From positions 3,658,001 through 3,722,000 of the forward strand of contig JBAJFE010000014.1 of the NCBI GenBank assembly GCA_037903355.1: a stretch of DNA of 64,000 bases, in the 5' to 3' direction. Position 1 is the stretch's first letter. Each line of letters opens with the position of its first letter. Positions 24,201 to 38,319 of this stretch are shown piece after piece. The translations under genes and the position numbers were made by a program. A model generated the notes under the pieces. That model was not told the origin of the DNA and did not search any database. It worked only from the letters and a program-made list of their open reading frames with translations. This stretch comes from Trichuris trichiura (lineage: Eukaryota; Nematoda; Enoplea; Trichinellida; Trichuridae).

Positions 24201-27200
24201 AATGAGTGCTTAGGTTTTTGTTTGCTTAAGGGAGCTACCCATTAGAAAGAGCATTCATTGAGAGTGGAAACATCCTGTACAGAAAATGGCGATGCTGCAG
24301 CTCCTACAGATATATGACACAGGGGCCAGTATACCGCAGATTCATCCAGAAGGAAGTTGCGTGTTATACATCTTCTGGAAACGTGGCAGAGATGAGCAAC
24401 CCTTCCTTTTTGAGTACAAGTGCCCTCAGATCAGTACATAGTACTGTTACAATAGACGGACGAGCAGGATAACGATTTTTGAATCCTTTTCTTTTTACAA
24501 GGAATCTAAGTACGGTGTTGATATCATCGAGCAAACCTGGTGAGTCATGAGCAGAAGACGACTAGTTCATACTTTCTTCAATGCACCGGACCTGGGTTTA
24601 GTAAACGTCCATACCATTGGTCAAATGATAGCTGGCATCACAGTCATTCCTAGCAGACGTATAAAGCGAGTTGAGGATGAGTTGGCAGGCCCATACAGAG
24701 CTGTGAAGCTGATGCATTGCCCAATGGACATGGTGCAGGGAGGTTTCGCGATACGCTTGCCAAAAACATTGCGAAATGAAAATATTGTTGCGGTAAAGTC
24801 GAGGTATCTGTAAAACATGAACACGATGCTGCGTGAAAGAACCACATGTTTATCGTGTGCGCTCTAAGAATTAGCCAAAGTAAAGGAAGTGTCTATCTGT
24901 TCCATTTTGAAAATTTCTTATAAAGCAAAGCATTGCCGTCTAACAATTTGCTATGTTTTTCATTTATTAGGATACTTAATGTTCAGCAAAAGCAAAGGTA
25001 CGAAAGAAGTTCACTTTAAAATGGTGTTCAAACGGCTTGCTATCAACAGGTTTTAATTAGGCTCTGTGCCTGTATATTTAGCCTTGCGCTGCTTAGTTAT
25101 ACGGGTCTGCGTAGTGGAAACTTTTTCTAATGCGTGTAGTCCTGAGTAAATTGGAAAATTCGCCAGTCGTAATTTCCTTACGCTGCATAATGATTGGTTA
25201 AGGACGTTACTGCTTAATGAACGCTAGCTCCAGCTAGATTCGCTTTCAAGCGACGCGCGTCTTGTTTTTTTGATAAATTTCGAAGCTAGAGCGTGGCGAA
25301 CCTTCTTGGGCTTTGGATAATTGGAAAAACCATTCTTCCATCTTTAACCTGTATGACATTGGTACTTTAATAATTTAGCTGTCTGCGTCGCATTCGCTAT
25401 AGTGTGAAAATCCCTCTTTCTTTATTACGTGAACCATTTGGTGAGCATATAAAGTAGTCCTTTTTTCGGGAGCACAATTTTTCGATGTGAATAAGGCTGA
25501 TCGATGTCACGCGAAGGGTCAGTTAATTCAACTTGTTGATGTCGTAAATGGGCATTGACAGCAGTTGTGAATGGCGAATTCTCTAGAGCTCAAGAATGCC
25601 TGCTGTACAGTCAATTCGCCTTTTGATAAGGGCTTTGTCAAATTGATAAATGTTGAAATAACCTTTCGCTAAGAGGGCAATCTCAACGGATTTTTACCAA
25701 AGCATTGAATGTTCAAAATTGCAAGTTCGCTAACAGAATGCTAGACTTAGAAAATAAGCAACAGCTTTGGTTTCCTTGTTCACTTTTGCTCCGATTTGTA
25801 AATTTGCGGACTTGTTGCTTCTAATAGCAGACTTTATTTTACTGAAAGTTTGTTCGTCACGAACTATTAAACATACGAACTCTCCAATAGTTTTGCAATC
25901 AGAAAAGGTGTTTTTTTTGCTGTGTTTCCAAATTTGTTGTAAGAATACTTGGATAGGTAGTACCTCTTTCTGTTTATAAGAAGTAGTTGCAAGAGTAGCA
26001 CTTATGCTTCTTTCAGATAACAAGAAAAAAAACAATATTCGCAAATGTATTTCCGTCGTCTATTGACCGACTTCAAAAAAGCCTAGTAGACTTTATATGC
26101 AAAATTCAAGCATAAGCATGACTGTCGGTAAATTTTGTGGTTGAGACTCGCAAGCGGGGCAAGTTGGTTTAGGTTAAAACCGTAAAAGTTTTTTCAAAAA
26201 CGGTAAAAAATGTCTTGAATGATCTGAAGTGGAACAGTGCTGCGTTTATGGATTGCTTGTGTCTGAACCTCTCGTAGTTGACAGGAGATGAGCGTTATAT
26301 CTTAAGGGAAACAGTCTGTTTCTCACATTTTTTCATTATTTAGATGAAATGGCAGTCCCATTTGAATACGTTTTGTTTTAACGTAAGTGCACTAATTGTG
26401 CGACACGTCCACCTGGAAAGTCACATATCTGCTGGATAATGACGGGGAATTCTTCAGCCGATTGAGAGAGGCGCTCATTTTTTGCATTTGTTCAGCTAAT
26501 GGCATCATTGTTCGAAGGCTAGAAGTGAAACCGTTAACTGACCACAGGAAATGAATTGTAGTGGTTTGTTAGAAGTAGTATTTTATTCAGTAAGCACTTT
26601 TTCGTTCAAATACTTTAGCGAGAGCCATTTCCTAGATGCTCAGTGGTAGGAAAGTTACATTTCAAAAGTTGTCATGCATAATAGTTCGATGCTAGTTCTT
26701 TATGCGAACCGGTTCGCTCCGAGTCAGGATTTCCATAATAGCTGATTGCAAGTTAAACAGACAGTGGCTTTCAATGCTATTTTCTTCTGTCTATCCTGTT
26801 CTTGGTCATTCTTTATGGGCAACTTAGTCGTTGAACAGACTAGACTCCCCAGTAAACGGTTTTCTCTTGTTAACTCATTCTGCAAATTTGCTGACCACCG
26901 ACGGTTTGATAAGATGCGTTGCCGTAGCTATTAATGCCGTATTATTAGATTAATTTTGTATGCGCTCGAACGGCGCGTTCTCTTAGCAAACGGTCCCTTA
27001 AGTCATTCAAGCGTTAACTTGTTCTTTTCCTCACATGGCTTGAAAAGCTGGCAAGATCGATACCTATTTCGTCTGTTAAATGTAGATCAGTAAAGGAAGT
27101 TGAAAAGGCAGACAGTCCATTTTTATGCTTCGAACCCCACTTGTATTTATTAGCGAAAGTTGCAACATTTCCCTACGTCTCTGGATGTGCTGTAGTTAAA

Positions 27201-30200
27201 GTTGCGTCTAACTTCACACTTTTCAGTAGACAAAATCATCTTAGTCTTGTCGATTCATTTATGGGGTTACCTGTTGGACTCCCTGAGCGCACACTGGCCA
27301 AATAATCAAATAACGGTTGGTCGTTCTGTGCGTTTTGGCTTTCAGGAATGTGCGCTCGCTAAGTGATTTGTCGAGCTCTCCTTGAAAGTCGAGGTCATCT
27401 TTTTCCAAATGGATTGCAAGTAAAATTTTGTAGGTCAATGCTGACCATGCCTTTACGTTATTGTAGCCAGACTGCGGCCCTCTGTTCAGTAGAGCTCGGC
27501 TGCCTCATTTGCCGATTGATGACCATCCTGATAGCTTTCTGCCGCGTATGATTTACGGAACAGAGCGTTTACCTTGAATCGACCGATCCGGTGGTTGCAA
27601 TGGGAGTAAAAGAAGACCAGTACAAAAGCGTCATTACAGTGAATTTCCGCATGGAATTTTGTTTCGGATAACGGGTAGGCGTAAAAGCGCCAGCCTATCA
27701 ATCAAAGCAGGATACCGCAACGCTTCTCCGTAACTGATTAGCGTTCTTACCGGTTAGCTCATCAGATGGTTAAAGTATTGATTCCCCGTTGCCGGAGGTT
27801 ATTTTTAACATAACCGAGGCGCTGTGGCTTCCTTTTGCTTCCTCCGCATAGAGAGCGGAACTTCGAATTCCCTATTCAACTAGCTGTCGTTAGTTAAGTG
27901 CATGCCTAATTAGCACTTGTTCTCGCGGAAACGCTTTGAATGCAAAGTCACTTTGGCTTTCTCTAGAAATCTGCTGAGGGGAACGTCGTTAACCAGTTTT
28001 CCGCGCTTTGAGCATTGCATCTATTTACATTTACCGTAATCTGCAGATACCATTTGGAAAAATGCACCACCTAAACCCTTGAGCAGAAGTGACTCGCGTT
28101 TGCTTGCTGGAATGCGCCAACGGAGAGCGCGCAATGTTTCTAATAGTCGTGGCAAAGTTTCACTTCCTGTCGCCTTGAAATAATCCGAGGGGCAAATTTT
28201 CTATTAATAGACACGCCCTTTCGTTAGGATGGAGCTCCTTTTAGAAAACGTTGCTTATCTTTGAATAGCTTTCCCAGTCGTATATTCCCTGCTGATAGGT
28301 CGCTGAGGAACCAAATTATGAGTTCCATATAGCTCTTATTTGCGATAAAATGAACGGTACAATCTGCCTACTAGACGGACCCATATTGTTATACCCCCTT
28401 AAGTAGTCTCATTTAAGTTCATTAAGCTTTTCTCATTTCCGGATTTACTCCAAGCTGATGCCGGTCTTTGATTTCAGCAGTCACTCCAGCTGTTATTTCC
28501 CGCTTAGATGCATAATACATTTAGAAATCGATACTAGCATTCTCTGTTGGCACAACGTCTGACGTGAAACGCTTGCCTTAAGGGTCGCGGGCGCTACTTG
28601 CAGTCCGGAGTGAAATAATCACAAACATTCTTCAGTTGTTGGCAGTGTCACTTTAAAACCTTTCCACGATTTTTTAAGTGAAAAAAGATTCTTCCATAAA
28701 GTCTTTCGTCGCATGCCTTAAGCACACTCCGCTGGTTGATGAATGTTAAAATTTAGAGCGCTCCCCTAACCTGTTCTCTTTAAAAAGTTCTTTCCAATTT
28801 GCCTTCCCTTGCAAACGCACCGTTCTTAACAACGTTCCAAATTGCTCATACCGATGGCTGCTTTTGCGCGTGTATGTGTGCGCGCGTTCGCGGGAGAGAA
28901 AGTGACTATTCTAATTTTTCTGAGAGGACCGCCAGTGGGAATTGATTGAACTTCGCTTTGATATGGTTTAAGCGGTACTTAGTCGCCTCCTCGTCAGTCC
29001 GTTACTTTGTTTGTCTTTAGGGCGTTTTCAGGCATGACTTTGTTATCGTCACTTCCACTTTTTTAAACTTCACGTTGTCTTTGGTCCGCCGTCTTGAATT
29101 GCGACGCAGTTTTTCCTCTTCCTTACCGTTCATTGATTTTCTGATGCCTCACGGTCGGTATCCTACAGCGAAGAGATAAAAACTTGCCCCAGGCGAACGT
29201 TATCAGTAAGGGCACTTCCAGCCTCGACGGCCAATTGACATTTGGTAGGCGATGTTGATGTGCAAATGTGTTTAATTCAAAACTACTGTCGCGCAGCTAA
29301 AGGCCGCATGCGTAATAGGTGCCCTGCTTTTAAGTTCTATTGAATCCAACTGAAGATCTCGTGGCTTGGAAATTTAAGTTTCGTGTGCGTATGAGAAAAG
29401 TAAACGTTGAACACGAATGCGCAAGAAAATACTTTCAATGCCGCGTCTAAAGGACGCAGGTGGAAGGAAACCTTTTTGTAGGTGAAGAATATGCAGAGCT
29501 GATTCTAGGCGATAAGGATAGATTAAAAGCATGTAATGTTAGCTTATTATTTGTTGTGAAGCAGCGAAGTCAAGCGTAGAAGTGTGACTGCTTCTGTTAC
29601 GTTCCTATAAGCACTTTGATAGAGGCATTGCTGTTGAAGGAGTGGGCAGCAAATTGCGGAATATTTTTGACACAGCGAATCGAATTCGTCAGTAAACAAT
29701 ACGCATTGCATATACAGGCATTTTATGCCAGTCTTGCAAAGAAAGCTGCGAGCGTTAGACATCAACTTCCATAGTGCTTATGTGAAAACAGTATTCCATA
29801 CACAGCCCGACATGAATTGCTCATTAAGCTTCCATCTTAAATTGCTTTTTACGCACGAATGATTGTAACTGTCTTGGCCATAATTCCGGTTGCTTATCGT
29901 AGTAGCTTTGCACATCGTTATACGCAGCATTTAATAAAGGGCAGAATGAAACGGAGTTAGGTAGCTAAATGTCAATCGAATGGCTTTGGAAGATTCCTGC
30001 TGGCGCTATCTCCGCTTTTGCCATTTCTGCTGTCGCGAACATAATTTAATCAGCTGACGTGTTAACAGCGCTTGATTATTGAACTTCTAGGCAAAAGCTT
30101 TCATTCGTTTCTTTAATGGTTATTTTAGTCTTACGCTCCATCCTAACGAGAAGCTTTTTTCAGGAATGCCAAACAACACAGGTCGCCGCAATGGCACTGA

Positions 30201-33200
30201 GTCCTGGCGACTTCTCGACTGACCCGAAGCAACGTCGACGTGACTAGGGCATCTTGAGTCAACATACACGTATAGTTCGTTCGGTATTGTTTCTCTTGAC
30301 GGCGATATTTAAAATGAAAGTATTAACACATTGCTGTAGGTCATTCGCGCTGCTCCATTGAGCGTGCGTAATTGGCTTTTGCTTATCGTGCGCAATGCAT
30401 CGACATAGGAGACATTAGGACCAGCTGTATTTCCTGCCGATGTCGCGAGACCGGTTGCCTCTTCCCAAAGGCTTTCGTTGTCTTCGCCTATACATAGCCA
30501 TTGGGTGGTCGCGTCAATAGGAGCGAGAAACGAACTTGCTGCTTTGCGATCGATTTTGCTCTACGCCTCTCTTTCTGCCGTTTCAAAGGCTCTCTTCTCG
30601 TACGGAAGGGAAGCGATATAAATCTAACCGACCTGGCGCAAGGCCGTTCTGCTTCGTCCTCGTCCTTCGAGCATGCAGCAGTTCTAAGCTGCACTTGAGC
30701 CGACGTGACCATCTGCCAAGTGGTCATTGACCCGAAGGAGCGCGGAAACGCATCGCCAAGCTCGTTTCACATTGAGCGGCCAGGATCAGTAATGCTTAAG
30801 GATGGTTTAGTAGCTCGTGCTTCAACAGAAGTAAAATGGCCTGCTTGATAATGATAACATGCTACCTTTTGTTGTACAGTCGAACGTGCGAAGCAAAGAA
30901 CTGAAAGAATTAAATTTGATACAGTAATCTTTTATAGATGCGCATGTAAGAATGCGTAATTTTGAAGTGTACCATAGCTGATAGGAGTGCTTTATCTGTT
31001 CGTTGCGTGCAACACTAGCTGACCTGTAAACCAGATGGCTTGAGCAGTATGACCAGGTGCTGTGTTCAGTCGGGGGCAACTTATTAATACTTGTACGGCT
31101 GCTTGTAGTCCTTAGCCTGTGCACGCGTTGGCGGTTCGCTGATCCGCAACGATTTGTTCCTTACGACCGCATAGCAGCGAGTAGCTTTCCATTCAACCTG
31201 CAATTGTTGTAATTGGCTCGCCACTGTAGCGCGAGGTCAACCCAAGGGGACGGTGACCCAGACTGAAAGCGTCCGAAGGGAAGACAGTGTGGACGACGGG
31301 TCTTAGTGCTCCTTGGAAGTTGGCCGTTGCATAAACAAGGGGCCATTTCAACAGCTTACTTCCTGTACTTCAAGTTCGCCCTTTCATAAATACGCGCGCA
31401 CTTCCAGACAAAATGTCTAGGCACTTTCAAGGCCGCTGGCGCCAACAAACATTAATGACATCATAGTAATGCGGGTCAGCTGGCTGCTTCTTAAGGAGGT
31501 TTGTCCGACCTGCATTGCTTTTGATCGACTGTGATCTTTGAATCAATGAAAGTGATTTTTTTTCCTTCCGTCTTCTCAGCCACCAGATGGCGTAATAGTG
31601 GCCAGTGCAGAAGATCGATCGTATGACGCCCGGTTGGGGGCACTGACGAGACTTTTGCTGAGCCGAAGTGGAGGTTCGGTAGAGGTTAGTTGATTTCTCA
31701 TCCCCAAAGACGGTGACCGGCAGCCAATCAGCGAGCGTCCTTACGCCTTGAGTAATGTGACGAGCAAGTTGCCCGTCGTACTGTAACACAGACCCGCCAT
31801 GCGCTTGATCAATACTGTATGTTATTGCGCGCTCTGTTTGCCCCGCGAGTAGCGTTGGTTCGGTCTTTGTGGAATGTCAGAGATGGTCACCTTTCTACTG
31901 CTCTTGTTCGGGGCACGTTGGATATGTTGCCTTGGTAGGTCAACTGGAACATCCCTTGTAGAGTGGTAATAGAATGACACCATGTTTGTTCAGGCGCTCA
32001 GTTGGAATTGGTTCCAAAAACATTGCTGAACCGCAAAACCGGTGACAATTTCGTGGTGCAGTGCAGACTGCGCGATGCCACTTCCGACGTGTTGAACCGA
32101 CCAAGGTGGTTTCACTCAACGTCAACCGGCGCAGACCAGCCTGTCCCGGGTAGCGGACGGTAATGTCGCTATGTTCTTTGCTACATTGATTTTTCACCAA
32201 CGAAGTGCGACTTTGCATTACGCTGCTGAAGAATGCGGCAGCATCAGCAAAGCTTCGCTATTTCAGAATGAAACGCTTCTCTCTATTTGCCTTAAATGGC
32301 AATGAGGCAGTGGTCGTGTAGGGCGCCGTAGTCACTTTCGCCGTAATCGTTGTTTGTCCTGCAAGGCACGCTTGGCAGCAGGCCAAGCGGTGCCCCGGCG
32401 GCGCTACCACTATTGGCTAGGTAGAACTGTGACCATTAGAATGGACGTGGTTCCTTGTTTGCCTTACATGCTGGTCATTTAGAGGGTTGGTTTACTAGTT
32501 GCCCTACCAACATGTGACCGGTCCTGTTCAGACTTTTTCTTAAATTGTGCCAAGGGCAGTGGTAGTCAGAAATAGGCGGTCTTAACGCAGCCGTTCGTCA
32601 CCTTTTTCGTTCTCTACTTATGCCAGCTGTTTTCGGATCGTTTGGCCAACTGACAAGTGTCACCTGCAGGCGTTCAACCAATTTCTTTGCCCATTTCGTT
32701 GTCTGTACCTTTAGTGAGGTTCAATAGGACGAAGTTATCCGGTAGCGCGGCAACCTTTCATGCGATTTCTTCGTCTGAACAGTAAGAGCGAACCTGCCTG
32801 TTTGCTGATGTTCGTGCAAACATTGCTCTCTTCCGGCATCTACGTCCTAGTAGCTACTGTTGAGCAGACAGAAAACTAGATAAGCGTGAATCATAGCTAG
32901 TTGGACAGCAGTTTTTGTTAGTGCAAAAGAAACTTGTTGCCTCCGTCGGTCAGTCACAATGCCACGAATTTGCAACTGCTTCGTGATAAGCGCCTTTTGC
33001 TTTCCTTCCGCCTCGACGAGCTAACTTAAGCAGGCAGAGGGAAGAGTTTCGTTTAGCGATTAGTCGATTTTCAAATCGCATAACTGTGCAAACAGTGTTA
33101 ACTAATTGCACATGTGCTCTTCAGAACTTTAGCAGTCATGTTCTGCGTTACGCAACTAATAAAGTCTGATGAATAATGTTGTTTAGTGATGGTTTGTTAT

Positions 33201-34190
33201 CCCACTAAAGTGTAGTAGACAAAATGCCTGTGATATTTTTTGCAAGCACGAATGTTTAAGCTAAGTAAATTGTTTACTTTTTCTGCGTTAACCTTTTTTG
33301 AATTGACGCCACACATGCTTTATGGGTTCCATTTATTCATTTAGTTGCGCCGTGCCTAGTTTCCAAGTTCATTTCCGTGGTTTCTCACAACTGAGAAAAT
33401 AAGGCACAATTATCCTGAGCTGCTAATGCGGTTGTTTTCCGAAAAAAGAAACGTTTTCATTTCTTATTCTGCATATTCAGATTTTGTAGCGGAAAAGCGT
33501 TGGTTCACTTACTAGTTTATTTGTAGTCAACGTGTCATTCGGTCGTAACGTTGTTTCAACTTAATGTTTACACATGTTGATAAGTGCTGACCGGTTAATT
33601 GATTTTCGGAAACGGAGTCCGCGGGTTTTTTCTTCCGAGAAAGATTTGACGATGAGGAAGCTCGAGCCGTTAATGAAGTGCATCTTTTTTGCGCTGCAGC
33701 GTAGCGCTTTTTCTTGTTTATTGGAATGGCGTACTCAAGGCAGCTGATTGATTGGGCTTTGAGTAGTCAGCGGTGGCATTACCTTTTTCTTTAATGAAAT
33801 TTTGGCAAAGTATACCGGAGTGACCGATGCTCCGTTGGTTGGCAAATTACCTGGTCTTGCGCGTCAGTGTGACGCGCAGTTTCTCATTTTAAAAGGTTTT
33901 AATTTTGGTTTTATGCATATGCAAAATTGAATTGTCGAAATGCTACTTGATCATTAGACAGAACCTAACGGCGGGCTGGTTTTCGAAAGAAAACGAATCA
34001 GTGAAAAAGGTCAGCTTCCCAACGTAACACATGGTCCATCGTTGGTGAAGACAGTATGGATTTGGGAAATTTTTTGTCCTCAAGTTCTTTTTTATGATTT
34101 TCCTGCTGCAAGGAAACTAGTTGGCGCAAATGCCTAATTGGCCTGCATAACTTGTCTATTGCATTACGCCTTTTACTTTGAAATTTCAAG
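21231..34190. other. Gene-poor 13-kb stretch upstream of the NCAM-like gene
   Basis: No ORF here has a domain I recognise. The NCAM-like gene to the right lacks its signal peptide and first half-Ig, so at least part of this stretch is probably its 5' intron, with a first exon I could not place. About 30-33 kb is richer in G+C and has weakly similar blocks (for example CCAGATGGC near 31.03 and 31.58 kb, ACGGTGACC near 31.25 and 31.71 kb), suggesting old repeats. Confidence 0.4.
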
Positions 34191-37100
34191 GGTTCGTATG
34201 AAAGAAGTCGACCCACAGTGGACTAACTTGCTATTTTCGCCGGCCGAACGCTCTGACGAAGGTGTGTACAAATGCACAGCGCAAGTGGGCGAAGAAATGC
34301 TGTCGCAACGCATCGAAGTCCATCTTTACGGTAGACGGACAAACTAAACACATTTGCATAAACCGCTGTAGCAGTGCTTTAAAATTTCCTTCAGAAAAAA
34401 TTCAAATGGATGATACACCAACGGTGCAGCATCCGCACGACGGTGAGGATGCTCGGATCGTTTGTCATGTTCGAGCTGATCCACCCGCATCGATAATGTG
34501 GCTTCGGAATGATGACGTCATAGTGGAAGGTTGCAGCTGCATGATTAATGCATGGCTGATTGTTTCAATGATTAATTATCTTCTCAGGTGGCGAACGTGG
34601 GTATAGGTTGTACAACGACAGTTCCACGCTATATATACCCCACTTTTCATCCGAATCAGACAACGGCGTCTATAGATGTCAAGCAATACAGCAGGAGACT
34701 GGCGACTTTCAGTCGGTTGACATCACCGTTGACGCATACGGTACACTGATCCATTAATCAAGGCATTAGCAATTCGCTTCTTTTTGCTATAGTGAAACCA
34801 CGAGTTGATTTCTTCTCGCCATCCGTTGAGGTTAATGAAGACGAGGATGCAACGATGAGTTGTACGGCGACGGGAAATCCGCCACCTGAAGTTTTTTGGT
34901 TTAAGGTAGGCATAGTAGCGAGTAGTATCATTCCATTTTTATTCGTTACCTTCTCTTTTAATTGCTCAGAATGACTTCCGCATATCCAATGATTCCAAAT
35001 ACATGACAGAAGAAACGGGAAGTCTGCTCATTCGTCAAGTTAACGCCGATGACATTGGTTCCTACGAATGTCGTGCAACGAACCTTCTGGGCTCAGTATC
35101 TCGTTCAGTCGATCTGTCCGTTTTTCGTGAGCTTTATTTGGCTTTTCATCTACTGTTGTTGAGATGAAAACGTTTCAGTGAAACCGCAGTTGGAAATGCT
35201 TCGCGATATGGAGGCCAAGAAAGGCGACAGCATTTCTGTTTCATGTAAATTTTCCGGCAGTGACCCAATGCACATTGTGTGGAAGTCAAAGGGCATGACT
35301 TTGGATCCGGAACCATCTGACAATGACGTATCCGTCACTTCACCTCTTCCCGAAGTACATCGCTTAATTGTTACTTCATGCATCATGATTTCTTTAACAT
35401 TACGCAAGTGTATTCCTAGAAATACTCGGTAACCAAGTCGGGAGATATAGTGGCATTGCATATTGAGTCGTTGCAAATGGACGATGCCGGAATGTACGAA
35501 TGCATGGCATCCAATCAAGCTGGTTCTTCCTCTGTATCCTTTAATCTGCGAGTGACTTGTAAGCGTTTTTCTTTCTATTAGTATTTGTCAAATCATTTGC
35601 CATATTGTCAGTTAACTTCATTTTACGGCCCTGAACGAGTCAAAAGTTGGAGTTTTTAAGTACTTAAATTTTTTACGATGAAGTCGCATACTGCTAGTTT
35701 AGCTCAATATTGGAAGATAAAGCTTGCAAAGTTCGTACTTTCATTGCTTGCGCTGACTTTAATTTTCTAAATTTCCCAAGCATTCACTTTAGGAACGGTG
35801 GATTGGGCTTCGAAAATAACACTGTTGGTTACTGTAATTCCATTGGTCAGATGGGGATTTAAGTTTGCTTCGTGTTCAAGGGACCGTTGCTGTGTCATGG
35901 AGGAGAAGGATCACTAATGCTCGCAGGGATTGATCTATGACGTATGCTACCTAATGAGCATGGATTCAGGCAGTCCATCTAGTACTGCATGCTCTAGATC
36001 TTTTTTTTGACAAACTCAAAGCATAAAGTTGGTTTGCTAATGCGGGACTAATTTTTTTTCGTTAATTGTTGTGCAGCTTCAGTGCACCAGCTTCCACCGC
36101 GGCAAGTTCTTTTCGCTTTCGATTTTCGCTTATACGGACAGACTGCTTAATGAGACTAGTTAATGCTCAGACGTTCTAGGTGGCGCGTCGTTTTACCTTT
36201 TTGAGTGACGCACAAGAAAGAAGGTAACCTGATCCTGAGACATGTTTGCAAAATGTTTCATCGAACAGAAGCGCGCGAAAGTACACGGCTGGTGCCTCTT
36301 CTTTCCGCTGTTATTCCCATAATGTTGCATGAAAACTGCATTTTTTAAGATCGTAATTTATCACCGTCCCCTTTCTTCAGTATGCAGATTATTTGGACTT
36401 CAGTAGCTGCTTATAGCGCGTTAAAAGATAAAGTTTTTGCTTATTCTGGAAATTCAAACAGCAAAAGAGGCGTATTGCCCGTTTTGAACTGACGACATTC
36501 CATTTTACGTCGATGATCAGGAGGGGACATGGCCTAATCACGTTATTTCGTTAGTATTATCGTTACAGTTTTCGTTTTTCTCTTTCATAAATTTAACAGA
36601 ACAGTCCTATTTGAGCAAGCGCTCGTGGGCCTGTGTTTCCATGAAATAGCATTCCAAGATATAGTCACTTAAGGTGTAAAAATTTACGGAGTCGCCGTAA
36701 ATTCAGGTTCTGAAATAAATGATTGTTTTAATTCGTTGTAGAAGTCTTGTAGGATTAGTATCTTACGTTGACTAGAGAGGGCGGGTTTTTAAGCTTGTAG
36801 TTTAATTACCTTTCAGACCCTCCAGAAATGATTGAAAAAGAAATGCTATCGTTGAGAGCAGTGAATGGTCAGACAGTTGTTATGTCTTGCCAAGTGTCAG
36901 CAGTTCCCGAGCCAACTTGGACTTGGCTGTCTCCTGGCGGCGAAGAACTGTCGAATGACGCCACAAAATATTTCATTGAAACGTCAAGCAGCAGTTTGAA
37001 TAGCTCCCTTCGTGTAAGTGCCTATTTTGTTCAAGCTGAACTGCCTGATGCAGAGCCGAATTCAGGTTGTCATATCCAACGCGCACGATTATGGACATTA

Positions 37101-38319
37101 CGCTTGCAAAGCTGACAACAAAGTTGGCGATCCAGCCATTCGTCTGATTGACGTATTCGAAGTGCACGTGCCGCCAAAGCCGGAGTTAATTTTCGAAAAT
37201 CAGCATCCGAACTACGCGTCTATCTTAATTCCAAACTATGCTGGTATCCAAAGTAGCAGTCAGCCGCTTCAGATAGTTTTCGAAGTTGCCAAGGAGTCTG
37301 ACTTCATGTCTGGCGATTTCAACTGGGAAGAAGGCGACGTAGCACAAACAGTGCTTGACTATGGTAAGGCTTAGAACTTTTATGATCGTAGTTTAAATGT
37401 TGTTCGTTTTTTGTTAAAGATTCGTCTAGTTCGTATACAGTGAAAGGTTTGATGCCACTCACCAAGTACGTTCTCAGAGTGCATTCCAAAAATGAAGCTG
37501 GTGTGTCAGAGTACGCTGAAGCACCGTACGAAACTGTGCGACCAAGAATACCGGAAGCACCCACATTTAAACCCTTCGCAGAGGGAAACCATTGTTCCCC
37601 TATTAATTGCCTCGTTTCCTGGGACGAACCGAACGACGGCGGTTCAGACATTCTTGGCTACGACATTGAGTATCAATCTGTAGGCGCTCTAAGTGATGGT
37701 TCCTCTATGTCAGTTGATGAGGGTAAATGGATCCCCGTTGGTCCAACATCGGCCAGTGAACAGTACGTGGTTCTACGTCACCTTGAACCTGTCACTGCTT
37801 ACATGATACGCGCCCGTGCTCGCAACGATCAAGGCGAAAGCAATTGGGGTCAAACATTTTTCGAAACCACATCTGAATCATGGTCATCATCCGGGTCCAT
37901 GGGCACGGGTGCCATTGTGGCTATTGTTATATTCATATTCCTTATTATATTTATCATTGTCGACGTGACCTGCTATTATGTTAACCAGTGTGGCGTGCTA
38001 ATGTGTCTCTGTGTGAATTGTTGTGGTAAAGTGTCGCCCCAAGTGAAAGCCAAAGAAATAGCCATGGAAGAAGGACAAATCGCAACGTACGCTTTGTTCT
38101 TTTCGCGTTACCACGATTGCCAATCGTTTTCGCTTGCAGAGATGAGAAGAAACCACTGAAAGATTCGCTCCAAAGCCAGGATGAGAGAAACGACGTTAAC
38201 GATGACTCGACGAAAATGTATTGTTATGCCAATTCTTCGACCTCCATTTCTTTATTTTTTTTATTTTCAGGCTGTCATCTGGCAAAGACAAATCTGAAAA
38301 AAAGAATACTGTTGTTTAG
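34191..38319 (+). CDS. NCAM/Fasciclin II-type cell adhesion molecule (5' end missing)
   Basis: NCAM/FasII proteins are surface adhesion molecules of neurons. Twelve exons splice in phase: 34191-34330, 34395-34529, 34588-34740, 34793-34905, 34970-35126, 35179-35354, 35420-35558, 36817-37013, 37066-37363, 37420-38086, 38140-38217, 38271-38319. Domains in order: end of Ig1 (SDEGVYKCTAQ), Ig2 (ARIVCHV...DNGVYRCQA), Ig3 (ATMSCTATG...GSYECRATN), Ig4 (ISVSCKF...AGMYECMASNQAG), Ig5 (VVMSCQV...YGHYACKADN), two FN3 domains, then a membrane segment. The membrane and juxtamembrane stretch (GTGAIVAIVIFIFLII, then DVTCYYVNQCGVLMCLCVNC) is very like NCAM. The short cytoplasmic tail ends SEKKNTVV. The first Ig half and signal peptide are not located. 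The assignment rests on domain order and the conserved membrane region. Confidence 0.88.

Noticed and set aside
24547..24813. 88-codon ORF on the plus strand
   Set aside because: No domain or neighbour exon recognised, and a minus-strand ORF overlaps it. Could be an old transposon scrap but nothing supports a gene.
30488..30730. Overlapping ORFs of 60-80 codons on both strands
   Set aside because: Mirror ORFs of each other in a G/C-richer patch, with no domain and no splice context.
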